A stretch of 34,030 nucleotides of DNA from NCBI GenBank assembly GCA_024640505.1, contig JAHEEV010000016.1, forward strand, positions 22,297 through 56,326, in the 5' to 3' direction. Under the pieces are notes generated by a model, which saw nothing but the letters and a program-made list of their open reading frames with translations, did no database searches and was not told the origin of the DNA. Positions 1 through 8,015 of the stretch are shown piece after piece (position 1 is the stretch's first letter; each line of letters begins with the position of its first letter). The position numbers and the translations under genes were made by a program. Source of the DNA: Halieaceae bacterium (GTDB lineage Bacteria > Pseudomonadota > Gammaproteobacteria > Pseudomonadales > Halieaceae).

Positions 1-68
1 TGGAACCGGCTGCCATAGGGCTATTTCAACATGCGAGCTTTGAGTGGGCACCGGCAAGGCCGGTTCCA
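1..68. repeat. 10-bp perfect inverted repeat at the window edge
   Basis: TGGAACCGGC at 1-10 is matched by its exact reverse complement GCCGGTTCCA at 59-68, enclosing 48 bases. It lies just downstream of the stop codon of the luciferase-like gene. The left arm starts at base 1, so the repeat may extend beyond the window. It could be a folded 3' untranslated element, one end of a small repeat family, or chance. There is no T-run to make it a standard terminator. Confidence 0.5.
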
Positions 69-94
69 CAGTCGATCACCAGGTTTTCGTGGTA

Positions 95-958
95 TCAATC
101 CGCCAGTTCCGGGATGACTTTGGCATACTGGTCGATCATGGGCATCACCGCGTCGGGTTTGTCCCACAGATCCATGGAAACGCCGATCGTGGCCCGCTGA
201 ACACCCATGTCGCGGTACTCCTTGAGCCTGTCCAGATTGGTGGTGTCCATGATCTGGATATTGATCTCGATATCTTCCGGGCTGCGGCCGGCGGCCCGGA
301 CCTCCTCCTTGAACTCCTTCAGCGTGGTTTCCACCTCACCCATGGCCACATCCACCGGATACCAGCCATCGGCCCAGGCGGCAGCGTGCTTGCGACCAAG
401 GGGCCCCATAGCACCGAGAAATATCCTGGGGCCACCTTTTTGCAGAGGTTTCGGGCTGGCCCAGACCGGATCGAACCTGATGTACTGCCCTTCGTAACTG
501 GCCTCCTCTTCGCTCCACAGTGCACGGGTCGCCTCCACAGTTTCACGCAGCACCGCGTAGCGCTTATTGAAGGGGTGAGGATTGACGTTTTCATACTCCT
601 CCTGATTCCAGCCCACGCCGGTGCCGATCATCACCCGCCCGCCGGACAGGCGATCCAGGGTGGCAATCGTCTTGGCCTGGGAGAAGATATCCCGCTCCAT
701 GAGCAGGGCGATACCTGTACCCAGGCGCAGGGTCCGGGTGGCATTGGCCGCGGTCATCAGCGACAGGTAGGGATCCATCATCAATTTGTAGGGATCCGGC
801 ATCTCACCCCCCGGCGGGTACGGCGTCTTGCGGGAACAGGGAATATGGCTGTGCTCGCCATACCACAGGGACTCGAACCCCCTCTCCTCCAGGGCTTTGG
901 CCAGTTCCGCCGGGTGAGGATCATTGGGAGTATTCATCGAGCTGAAAGCGAGGTGCAT
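95..958 (-). CDS. LLM class flavin/F420-dependent oxidoreductase
   Basis: A 287-aa luciferase-like monooxygenase fold protein, the usual length for the compact LLM subgroup of the Rv2161c type. Seen: an N-terminal strand followed by LAKALEERGFESLWYGEH, the LRLGTGIALL strand, LDRLSGGRVMIGTGVGWN (the phosphate-binding stretch of this fold), and a late GGPRIFLGA strand. Family members use reduced FMN or F420 to oxidise or reduce hydrophobic carbonyl or alkene substrates; neither cofactor nor substrate can be fixed from sequence. The ATG at 958 has AGGAG about 9 bases upstream. The gene diverges from the molybdoenzyme gene across 189 bp that carry two candidate operators, so the two are probably co-regulated. 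Probably cytoplasmic; no signal peptide. Confidence 0.88.
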   Translation of the reverse strand: MHLAFSSMNTPNDPHPAELAKALEERGFESLWYGEHSHIPCSRKTPYPPGGEMPDPYKLMMDPYLSLMTAANATRTLRLGTGIALLMERDIFSQAKTIATLDRLSGGRVMIGTGVGWNQEEYENVNPHPFNKRYAVLRETVEATRALWSEEEASYEGQYIRFDPVWASPKPLQKGGPRIFLGAMGPLGRKHAAAWADGWYPVDVAMGEVETTLKEFKEEVRAAGRSPEDIEINIQIMDTTNLDRLKEYRDMGVQRATIGVSMDLWDKPDAVMPMIDQYAKVIPELAD

Positions 959-1012
959 CTAACCGTCTCCTGTTTTAAGGACTGATTGTATTGCAATTGT
1001 ATTCATAATAAT

Positions 1013-1026
1013 ATTGTTAGCACTAT
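1013..1026. promoter_or_regulatory. Candidate operator, degenerate ATTGT-N4-ACAAT copy
   Basis: ATTGTTAGCACTAT lies midway between the divergent luciferase-like and molybdoenzyme genes. It matches 9 of 10 arm positions of the motif ATTGT-N4-ACAAT found perfectly at 21258 and 21396. It sits inside a wider AATAATA/TATTATT inverted repeat (1007-1013 and 1024-1030) and also contains GTTAGCA, a word that recurs near 21451 and 25055. Confidence 0.45.
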
Positions 1027-1031
1027 TATTT

Positions 1032-1046
1032 ATCATGCAGCATGAT
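1032..1046. promoter_or_regulatory. 15-bp palindrome, candidate operator
   Basis: ATCATGC-A-GCATGAT is a perfect 7-bp inverted repeat around one central base. It lies in the AT-rich divergent promoter region about 100 bp before the molybdoenzyme start and about 75 bp before the luciferase-like start. The size suits a dimeric helix-turn-helix repressor. The cognate regulator is not evident. Confidence 0.45.
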
Positions 1047-1147
1047 TTACTATTTCTGCTGCAGCTGCCACCGGCAAGGCTGATCCAATAGCTAGCGGAC
1101 CATGAATTCACGAGCAAAGTAAGCAGGCAAACTGACAGGCCGAGGCC

Positions 1148-3295
1148 ATGGAAACTCAAAAGACATTTTGTCGTATCTGTGAGGCGCAGTGCGGCCTGAT
1201 CGTCACCACGGATCGGGATCGGGTCGTCAAGATCGAACCCAACCCGGAGCACGTCAGTAGCAGGGGTTACGCCTGCATCAAGGGCCTTAAGATGGGGGCC
1301 TTTGCTCACAGCCCGGATCGCCTGCACACGCCCCTGAAGAAGGTGAACGGTAGCTTCCAGCCCGTGAGCTGGTCGCAGGCAATCAGCGAAATTGGCGAAC
1401 GACTCAGGGATATCCATGCCAAGCATGGTGGTGAAGCCATAGCCGCCTACATGGGCAATCCCATCGCCTTCAGCCTGTGGCCTACCATGATCATGACGGC
1501 CTTCCTGAAAGGCTTCGACGCGCACAAACTGTTTACGCCCGGAACCCAGGACTGCGCCAACAAGTTTGCCGGTGGCGAGAGGCTTTTCGGCAGCCCGGTG
1601 GACCAGGTTTTTCCGGACATCGACCACAACCAGTTACTGATTGCCGTGGGCAGCAATCCGGTGATCTCCAAGATGAGCTTCATCTCACTGCCGCATCCCA
1701 TGGACCGGGTGGCAGGCATCGAGGAGCGTGGCGGCAAGGTCTACTGGGTCAATCCCAGGCTTACGGAATCTGCGAAGCGATGCGGGGAACACGTTCCCAT
1801 TCGTCCGGATACGGACGTCTTTTTCATGCTGGGATTCCTGCACGAGTTGATAGCACGCGACGGCGTGGATCACGATCGCGTCAGGCGTTACATGGAGGGA
1901 TACGACCTGCTTGCAGACGCGGCACGTCCCTGGACGCCGGAGCGGGTGGCCCGGGTAACGCGCATTCCAGCAGAGCGGCTTCGCGAAATGGTCACGGCTT
2001 ACCTGGCAGCAGACGGTGCCGCCATCTACTCCTCGACCGGCGTCAACCAGGGTCGATTCGGCCTTATGGTGTACTGGCTCCAGGAGGCAATCAATGCCAT
2101 ATCGGGCAATCTCGACAGGCGCGGCGGCGTGCTGGCCGGCAAGGGCCTGCTGCCACGACCTCCCGCGTCAGATGAGGCCCGCACCTCCCGCATCGCCGGC
2201 GTGCCCTACGTCAACAGCACTATTCCCGGCGGGATTATGGCCGATGAGATCCTGGCACCCGGGCCCGGGCAGGTTCGCGCCATGTTCAACATGTCGGGTA
2301 ACCCGCTGTTGACCTGCGCGGGGAGCGATCGCCTGGCCGAGGCATTCAGCGAGCTGGAGCTCTTTGTCTGCCTGGATATTGTCCGCAATGAGACGGCGGA
2401 GTACGCGGACTACATTCTTCCGGGCCTGCACGGCCTGGAGCGGGCTGACATCCCCTTCTACTTTTTCACCATGATGGGCCTGATGCCCACCCGCAGTTTC
2501 AGCTATACCGACCCTGTTCTGCCGCCGCCAGGAGAGTCTCGCGACGAGGGCCTCATACTGCGGCAGCTGTGCAGGGCCGCGGGGGGATCACTGGGCGGCT
2601 CACGCATGCTGCAATGGCTGAGCAACAGCGCAGAGTGGCTGGGCAAGGTGCCCTACTTCGGGTCCAGAACCACCCTCGACAGAGTGTTCCTCGGCCTGAT
2701 GACGCGCAGCGCGAAGATCGGCGGCATCGGCAAAATGCGGCGACACCCGGACGGAATACTCCTGCAGCCCAACCAGCCGGGCGACTACCTGGGGCAACGG
2801 GTCAATACACCCTCGGGCAAGGTCCAGCTGGCACCGCCGGATCTGATAGAGCGGGCCCGCTCACTGGAGCAGGTATTCGAGGACGAACTGGCGCAGCGCG
2901 ATGCCCTGAAACTGATCCAGAAACGGGAGCGTTTCTCGCACAACACCTGGGCGCATAATGTCGAGGTCTTCGTGAAGGGTGAGCGCAAAACCAACTACCT
3001 CTACATCCACCCGCAGGACGCCCAAACGCATAATCTGACCCAGGGAGAGATGGCCAGGGTCAGCGCCAATGGCAAGCACATTGAGGTGCCGGTAAAGCTC
3101 GACGAGGCGATGATGCCGGGCACCGTATCGGTCCCCCATGGCTGGGGACACCAGCGGGCAGACGGCCTCCACGTCGCCCGCGCCACGCTGGGGGCAAACG
3201 TCAACATCATCATGCCGGACGGCCCGGATGCCATAGAGCCGGTGTCGGGCATGTCGCACATGAACGGCGTGATCGTCGAGGTATCGTCTGTGTGA
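1148..3295 (+). CDS. Molybdopterin-dependent oxidoreductase (DMSO reductase superfamily)
   Basis: A 715-aa molybdoenzyme catalytic subunit. The N-terminus carries the [4Fe-4S] ligands Cys8-x2-Cys11-x3-Cys15 and Cys43 followed by KG, as in formate dehydrogenase and nitrate reductase relatives. The central molybdopterin domain includes a GTQDCANKF stretch in which Cys136 sits where a molybdenum-ligating residue is expected (inference). The last ~120 residues are the dinucleotide-binding domain, with an HGWGHQ motif. There is no Tat or Sec signal, so it is probably cytoplasmic. Substrate is unknown: members of this subgroup are often annotated only as formate-dehydrogenase-like. It leads a plus-strand set with the two following genes (117-bp and 30-bp gaps). 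The ATG at 1148 lacks a strong ribosome site but places the cluster Cys at the usual residue 8. Confidence 0.9.
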   Translation: METQKTFCRICEAQCGLIVTTDRDRVVKIEPNPEHVSSRGYACIKGLKMGAFAHSPDRLHTPLKKVNGSFQPVSWSQAISEIGERLRDIHAKHGGEAIAAYMGNPIAFSLWPTMIMTAFLKGFDAHKLFTPGTQDCANKFAGGERLFGSPVDQVFPDIDHNQLLIAVGSNPVISKMSFISLPHPMDRVAGIEERGGKVYWVNPRLTESAKRCGEHVPIRPDTDVFFMLGFLHELIARDGVDHDRVRRYMEGYDLLADAARPWTPERVARVTRIPAERLREMVTAYLAADGAAIYSSTGVNQGRFGLMVYWLQEAINAISGNLDRRGGVLAGKGLLPRPPASDEARTSRIAGVPYVNSTIPGGIMADEILAPGPGQVRAMFNMSGNPLLTCAGSDRLAEAFSELELFVCLDIVRNETAEYADYILPGLHGLERADIPFYFFTMMGLMPTRSFSYTDPVLPPPGESRDEGLILRQLCRAAGGSLGGSRMLQWLSNSAEWLGKVPYFGSRTTLDRVFLGLMTRSAKIGGIGKMRRHPDGILLQPNQPGDYLGQRVNTPSGKVQLAPPDLIERARSLEQVFEDELAQRDALKLIQKRERFSHNTWAHNVEVFVKGERKTNYLYIHPQDAQTHNLTQGEMARVSANGKHIEVPVKLDEAMMPGTVSVPHGWGHQRADGLHVARATLGANVNIIMPDGPDAIEPVSGMSHMNGVIVEVSSV

Positions 3296-3412
3296 CCTCG
3301 AAAAGGCCATCGACGGCGATATACGGCATGCCACCATACCTGCCTAACGTCTTCCAGCCATCAGGCAAACGCTTTCTGAATCATCACGGCAGCTATGAAC
3401 GGGAGATCACCG

Positions 3413-4489
3413 ATGAGTTACAACATCGTCCAATGGACCACGGGTAACGTCGGCAGCTATGCCCTGAACGGCATACTGCTGCACCCGGAACTTAACCTTG
3501 TGGGCGTATACGCCTTCAGCAAAGACAAACAGGGCAGGGATGCCGGTGAGTTGTGCGCCTTCGGCAAGACGACCGGCATAAAAGCCAGCGACAATATCGA
3601 CGAGCTGATTGCCCTGAAGCCCGACTGCATCTGCTACACCGCCAACAACACCGTTCACAGCAACTACCTGGAAGAAACCTGCCGTCTGCTGGAGGCAGGC
3701 ATCAATGTCAGCACCACGTCCAATGTCCGGATGTGCTATCCAAAAGCTCCCTTCAATAAAGCACTGCTCGAACGCCTGGAGGCCGCCTGTCAGAAAGGTG
3801 GCTCGACCCTGTTTACCTCCGGCATGGACCCCGGCGCATCCGGCGACCTGTTCCCGCTGGCCTTGGCGGGTTTGAGTGAGCGCGTCGATAGCGTGCGGGT
3901 CGTTGAGATGATGAACTATGCCAGCTATCCCGACCCGGATTATACCGGCTACGTGTTCGGCTACGGCAGGCCGCTGGACTTTGAAGCCCCGCTGTTTGTG
4001 AATAACCGTTTAACCAATAACTGGGGTCCCATGATTCACATGCTTGCTGATGCCATGGGTGTGGAAGTCGAGGAGATTCGTGAGGTGTATGAGCAATCCG
4101 TGGCAGAGGAGACCATCGACTGCCCCATGGGGCTCATCGAACCCGGCACCGTCGATGGCGTGTACTTCCAGGTGCAGGGCATCGTCAAGGGTGAGCCTAT
4201 GATTATTGCAGAGCATGTAAACCGGCTGCGACCGACAACCAGTGGCGACAACTGGCCGACCATGTCCGACGGCAGTGATACCGGCTATCACCTGGAGATC
4301 AAGGGCGAACCCAATTTCGTGATGGAGGTGCATATGGAAGCGGAAGACGGCAACCACACCACCGCTGGCACCAAAGCCAGCGCTATGCGCATCGTGAATG
4401 CCATTCCGGCCGTCTGCGAGGCAGAGCCGGGCGTCAAATCAATACTCGACCTGCCACTCTTTACCGCCCATGGCTATGCGGGCAAATAA
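3413..4489 (+). CDS. 2,4-diaminopentanoate-dehydrogenase-like NAD(P)-binding oxidoreductase
   Basis: A 358-aa protein with an N-terminal Rossmann domain (VQWTTGNVGS, residues about 6-15, resembling dihydrodipicolinate reductase) and a C-terminal domain of the 2,4-diaminopentanoate dehydrogenase type. The motifs LKPDCICYTANN and LEAGINVSTTSN follow. A second homologue lies at 25552-26601 with the same WTTGNVG and LKPDC landmarks. Relatives of this family are common in lipid-degradation islands of actinobacteria and marine proteobacteria, where the substrate is not known, so I do not claim amine oxidation. I chose ATG 3413, with GGGAG about 8 bases upstream, over an in-frame ATG at 3395 that has no ribosome site. 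Next gene follows after 30 bp. Confidence 0.82.
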   Translation: MSYNIVQWTTGNVGSYALNGILLHPELNLVGVYAFSKDKQGRDAGELCAFGKTTGIKASDNIDELIALKPDCICYTANNTVHSNYLEETCRLLEAGINVSTTSNVRMCYPKAPFNKALLERLEAACQKGGSTLFTSGMDPGASGDLFPLALAGLSERVDSVRVVEMMNYASYPDPDYTGYVFGYGRPLDFEAPLFVNNRLTNNWGPMIHMLADAMGVEVEEIREVYEQSVAEETIDCPMGLIEPGTVDGVYFQVQGIVKGEPMIIAEHVNRLRPTTSGDNWPTMSDGSDTGYHLEIKGEPNFVMEVHMEAEDGNHTTAGTKASAMRIVNAIPAVCEAEPGVKSILDLPLFTAHGYAGK

Positions 4490-4519
4490 TCACTGGAAGG
4501 CAGAATACGGGAGGATAAT

Positions 4520-5329
4520 ATGGAGTGTTTTAAATTAACCGGCAGTACTGCACTGATCACCGGCGCAGGTACCGGAATAGGTCGCGCCACTGCGCTCTGC
4601 TTTGCCGAAGCCGGCGCCAATGTGGTGGTAGCGGCCAGAACCCAGAGCACCATTGATGCCGTCGCTGAGGAATGTCGAAAGTTTGGCGTTAAGTCGATTG
4701 CTGTGGCGACAGACATCACGAGGCCGCAGGATCTGGACAGACTCGTCAGTACGACGGTAGAGCATTTTGGGGGTATCGACATCCTGATCAACAATGCCGG
4801 GGGTGCTGGTGCCCCGATGTCAGCCCTGGACATCACGGATGAATACCTGGCTGAGCTGATGCACTTCAACCTGACCAGCCGCTTCGGCCTGATGCGCCGC
4901 TGTATTCCGCACCTGCTGGAAAGCAAAAACGCCAGCGTCGTGACGACATCGTCGGTACTGGGCCGCATGCCCGACCCCGGTTTTGTGACCTCCAATACCA
5001 TCAATGCAGCACTCTCGCACATGACTCGCTCGCTGGCGACCGAGTTTGCGCCGCTGATTCGATTCAATGCTATCGAGGTCGGTGCCACACTGACCGAGGC
5101 GCTGAAGCCCTTGCTGGAGCATGGCACACTGGCGCAGCAGATGACCGATAAAACCCCGATGCAGCGTCTCGGCACGGCGGAGGATATTGCCTACGGCGCG
5201 CTATACCTCTGCTCCCCCGCAGCCAGTTGGGTTACCGGGAAAATTCTGGAAATCGACGGCGGACAACTATCCACCAATTGGCCAATACCGATGAATCATC
5301 TGTCTCAACAGCAACGCGCCAACGGCTGA
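4520..5329 (+). CDS. SDR-family protein lacking the catalytic Tyr/Lys
   Basis: A 269-aa classical short-chain dehydrogenase fold. The cofactor motif TGAGTGIG (residues 14-21), the NNAGG strand (about 91-95) and the C-terminal GKILEIDGGQ are all present. In the active site, Ser145 is retained, but the positions of the YxxxK pair hold Ser158 and Asn162 (S-x12-S-x3-N instead of S-x12-Y-x3-K). The frame is intact, so this is substitution and not truncation. Known SDR mechanisms need Tyr and Lys, so it may be a non-catalytic binding protein, use another mechanism, or be decaying. Preceded by GGGAGG about 6 bases before ATG 4520, 30 bp after the diaminopentanoate-dehydrogenase-like gene, so likely co-transcribed. 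Converges with the minus-strand SDR at 5386. Confidence 0.85.
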   Translation: MECFKLTGSTALITGAGTGIGRATALCFAEAGANVVVAARTQSTIDAVAEECRKFGVKSIAVATDITRPQDLDRLVSTTVEHFGGIDILINNAGGAGAPMSALDITDEYLAELMHFNLTSRFGLMRRCIPHLLESKNASVVTTSSVLGRMPDPGFVTSNTINAALSHMTRSLATEFAPLIRFNAIEVGATLTEALKPLLEHGTLAQQMTDKTPMQRLGTAEDIAYGALYLCSPAASWVTGKILEIDGGQLSTNWPIPMNHLSQQQRANG

Positions 5330-5385
5330 CTGAGACAGCCGACAACCTGTACATAACCGGTAGTGCATCCGCAGGCTAAACGCTT

Positions 5386-6177
5386 CTAGCCGCCCATATC
5401 GGCAATTATGCCCGGGAGGTTGGGCTGATTATTGCTGCTGCCCATGCCGCCGTCGATCACGATGGCGGTACCGTTGATGTAGCTGGCCGCGGGCGAAAGC
5501 AGGAATACCACCAGATGTGCCACGTCCTCCGGGCTGCCGGCGCGGCCCAGGGGAATACGGCTGATCCAGTCATTCCTGACCTCGTCGATTGAGATGGGCA
5601 CGGCAGTCAAAGGTGTCTCGATAAGGCCGGGGCATACGGCGTTGGCGCGGATATTGTCTTTGGCGTGATCCAGCCCCAGCGTGCGGCTGTAGTTGATGAC
5701 ACCGGCCTTGGCAGCGTTGTAGGCGGCGAAACCATGATCGCCCCGCACTCCGCTGATCGAAGCAATATTTACGATACTGCCGCCGCCGCTTTTCAGCATT
5801 AGCGGCAGGGCCGCACGGCAGGCATGGAACACGCCGTGCAGATCGATATCGATTACCTTGCGCCAGTCCTCGAGTGGTATCTCCAGGGTATTGCCCAGAC
5901 TGCCGATGCCGGCGCTATTGACGGCGCCATCGAGGCGGCCAAAGCGCTGTGCGGCCAGCGCGCAGGCCTCCTCGAGGGCGGCAAAGTCGGTCACATCGGT
6001 ATGGTGATAAGCCACCTGCTCCGGGTAGGTGTCCACCAGTTGCCGGCCTGCTTCATCGTTGATATCCGCCACCACCACGTTGCCGCCGTGCCGGGCCAGG
6101 TAGTGCACTACCGCAGCGCCGATGCCGGACGCGCCACCGGTCACCAGGTAAGCTTTCCCGCTAAAATCGATATCCAT
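5386..6177 (-). CDS. SDR family oxidoreductase
   Basis: A 263-aa classical short-chain dehydrogenase with TGGASGIG cofactor motif, NSAGIG strand, and complete S-x12-Y-x3-K active site (NIASISG followed by AAYNAAKAG). The C-terminus has the usual NGTAIVIDGGMG. It probably oxidises a secondary alcohol or reduces a ketone with NAD(P)(H). An in-frame GTG at 6198 would add seven acidic residues, but ATG 6177 has a GAGGAAGAG ribosome site at good distance and is preferred. It is the last gene of the long minus-strand run that starts at 12881, and follows the cytochrome c pseudogene by 13 bp. Confidence 0.9.
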   Translation of the reverse strand: MDIDFSGKAYLVTGGASGIGAAVVHYLARHGGNVVVADINDEAGRQLVDTYPEQVAYHHTDVTDFAALEEACALAAQRFGRLDGAVNSAGIGSLGNTLEIPLEDWRKVIDIDLHGVFHACRAALPLMLKSGGGSIVNIASISGVRGDHGFAAYNAAKAGVINYSRTLGLDHAKDNIRANAVCPGLIETPLTAVPISIDEVRNDWISRIPLGRAGSPEDVAHLVVFLLSPAASYINGTAIVIDGGMGSSNNQPNLPGIIADMGG

Positions 6178-6190
6178 TATCTCTTCCTCT

Positions 6191-6808
6191 TCAGCCACCA
6201 GCTACCCCTGTTCCCTGCTGTGGGAAAGAGAGCCTGACGATCTTACCGCGCATTCCCTCCACCTGATAGAAGGGCATATTGGAAGTACTGGTCCAGACAT
6301 TGCCCGCATCATCGAAGCGCAGGGTGTGAGGGTACTTGACCCGATCCGGATGATCGAAGGTCTGAAACTGTTCCGTAGCCGGGTCGAAGCTGGCCAGCCC
6401 TTTGCCCACGGACAGCGTGATCCACACCTTGCCCTCCGGACCTACCTGCAGGCTGTGGGGCGCCATCGTCGGGGAAACTATCAAGGTCCGGTTGGTTGAA
6501 ATCATAGGCGCGGTTGAGAACCTCCGGCGCCTCGTCATAAAGCGCCTGGTTCATTACCGCGCCGTACTCTCCCATCATGTCAAACAGCTTTTGCCATTCG
6601 CAATCGTCGCGGGGCAGGCGCGTGGTACTGGACCCCTGCTGATGGCACATGGCGCACTGGATGGCAAACTGCCCGCGCAGTTCAGGTGAGGAAAACTCCC
6701 TGCGGGCAAACCGGTCGCGGAAATAAGACCCACCACCGTTGCTGCAGAGAGAGTCCCGGCCTGCACCATCGCCAGCAGACAGGCGCTCAGACGCAGAATC
6801 AAGTTCAT
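6191..6808 (-). pseudogene. Cytochrome c / Vgb-like propeller protein, frameshifted and short
   Basis: Three consecutive pieces on the minus strand form one protein only if two frameshifts are corrected. The first piece (from ATG 6808) is a signal peptide, MNLILRLSACLLAMVQAG followed by LSAATVVG. The second, in another frame, carries the haem motif CAMCH (encoded near 6655) and runs to AYDFNQPD. The third, back in the first frame, holds two beta-propeller blade motifs (VGPEGKVWITL and FDDAGNVWTST) of the virginiamycin B lyase/NHL type. The shifts lie near a G-rich run at about 6730-6740 and a CCCC run at about 6470-6480. Two blades are far fewer than the six or seven of a full propeller, so the 3' part is probably lost as well. 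An intact form would be a periplasmic electron-transfer protein. Sequencing errors could explain the shifts but not the missing blades. Confidence 0.75.
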
Positions 6809-6869
6809 GGGGCTTGCCCGAACGTGCCACGCCCGGGACTGATGACCAACTCCGACATGAAAATATCTC

Positions 6870-7919
6870 CTACTCATCCTTCAATAACTGATAGGCATCG
6901 AGAATAGGCGCAAATTCCGCCGGGGTGGATGCGTGAATACAGACTTCGTCAGCCCCGTGCTCGAACTCTTCCAACAGCCGAGCTGCACACTGCTCCCTGG
7001 TGCCAACTGCCGCCGCGGACAGCCACTCCGACGGGATCAACTTCTCGATCTGCTCTAGTTGTTCCAGCGTGGCAACACTGTCGATGCCGCCGGGCATGGA
7101 GGCCACCACAGGATGGCTGCGGAACTCTTGGAGCACCGAACTATCCCAGTCGTTAACCGCCACCAGCAACTCGGCATAGCCCGGAGCCTGCATGTAGGTT
7201 GCCATACGCGCGACAAGCTTTTTCAAGTAGTCCTCCCGGGTAGGCTCCAGCAAAGTGGCCAATACGCTGCAGATACGCAGTTTGCCAGGGTTGCGGCCTG
7301 CTCTTTCCGCGCCTTCCTCAATGGACTGCCTCGCCCGCTTGATGCCGTCGGGACCAATAAAGGTGTGCAGGTGAACGCCATCGAAATGTTGGCCGGCAAA
7401 GGCCATGCTTTTGGGGCCGAAGCCGACGAAATATATGGGAATGTCGGCATCCAGCCAGTCCCCACTGCTCAGGTAGGGCAAGTTACCCATGGGGCCGTCA
7501 TACCCGACAATCTTTTCCCCACGCCACAGCTTTCGCAGGATGTCGATGCCCTCGACCATTTTCCTGTTGCTCACGTGTTCCAGGCCCATCAGCTGATCGC
7601 GGATCGCACTTCCCCGGGCCAGGCCCAGCTCAAATCGTCCGTCGGATATGTAATGCAGCGAACTGCACATGGCAGCCAGTGTCAGCGGGTGTCGTGTATG
7701 CAGATTGGTGCCGGCCGTGGCTACCTTGATACTCTTCGTTGCGGTCAATGCAGCGGAACAGATAACACCAGCGTCCTTGACATCGAACCGCTCCGACAGC
7801 CATACCCTGCCGAGGCCCAGCGCCTCAGCCTGCCGGGCCTCGGTTATAGCGTCCGCCGGGGTCTGAGTGTGCCCCGGCAGCAGGTAACAACTCAGTTCCT
7901 GAAAACTCGTTGACGACAT
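6870..7919 (-). CDS. LLM class flavin/F420-dependent oxidoreductase
   Basis: A 349-aa luciferase-like enzyme, longer than the one at 95-958 and not a close copy of it. Seen: EARQAEALGLGRVWLSERFD near the N-terminus, the KVATAGTNLHTRHPL strand, LHYISDGRFELGLARGS (phosphate-binding stretch), and IYFVGFGPKSMAFAG. The overall layout resembles the MSMEG_2249-type F420 family. Likely a cytoplasmic oxidoreductase acting on a hydrophobic intermediate; cofactor unproven. ATG 7919 has ACGGAG about 7 bases upstream. It sits 96 bp downstream of the His-box hydroxylase and 61 bp upstream of the broken cytochrome c gene, all on the minus strand. Confidence 0.87.
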   Translation of the reverse strand: MSSTSFQELSCYLLPGHTQTPADAITEARQAEALGLGRVWLSERFDVKDAGVICSAALTATKSIKVATAGTNLHTRHPLTLAAMCSSLHYISDGRFELGLARGSAIRDQLMGLEHVSNRKMVEGIDILRKLWRGEKIVGYDGPMGNLPYLSSGDWLDADIPIYFVGFGPKSMAFAGQHFDGVHLHTFIGPDGIKRARQSIEEGAERAGRNPGKLRICSVLATLLEPTREDYLKKLVARMATYMQAPGYAELLVAVNDWDSSVLQEFRSHPVVASMPGGIDSVATLEQLEQIEKLIPSEWLSAAAVGTREQCAARLLEEFEHGADEVCIHASTPAEFAPILDAYQLLKDE

Positions 7920-8015
7920 GCGTATCTCCGTCTCATTCCCCCCGTCGACTTTTCGATACGAGGTTGTCTGGTTGATTAGCGCCTCACCGGTCCCGGCTGG
8001 TTCGCTCTGACAGGA

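Noticed and set aside
44-985. A 313-codon plus-strand open frame opposite the first luciferase-like gene
   Set aside because: Antisense to a clear LLM-family gene; no motifs, no ribosome site.
1477-2175. A 232-codon frame inside the molybdoenzyme gene
   Set aside because: Overlaps the sense strand of a gene with a continuous iron-sulfur and molybdopterin signature; Arg/Gly/His-rich shadow.
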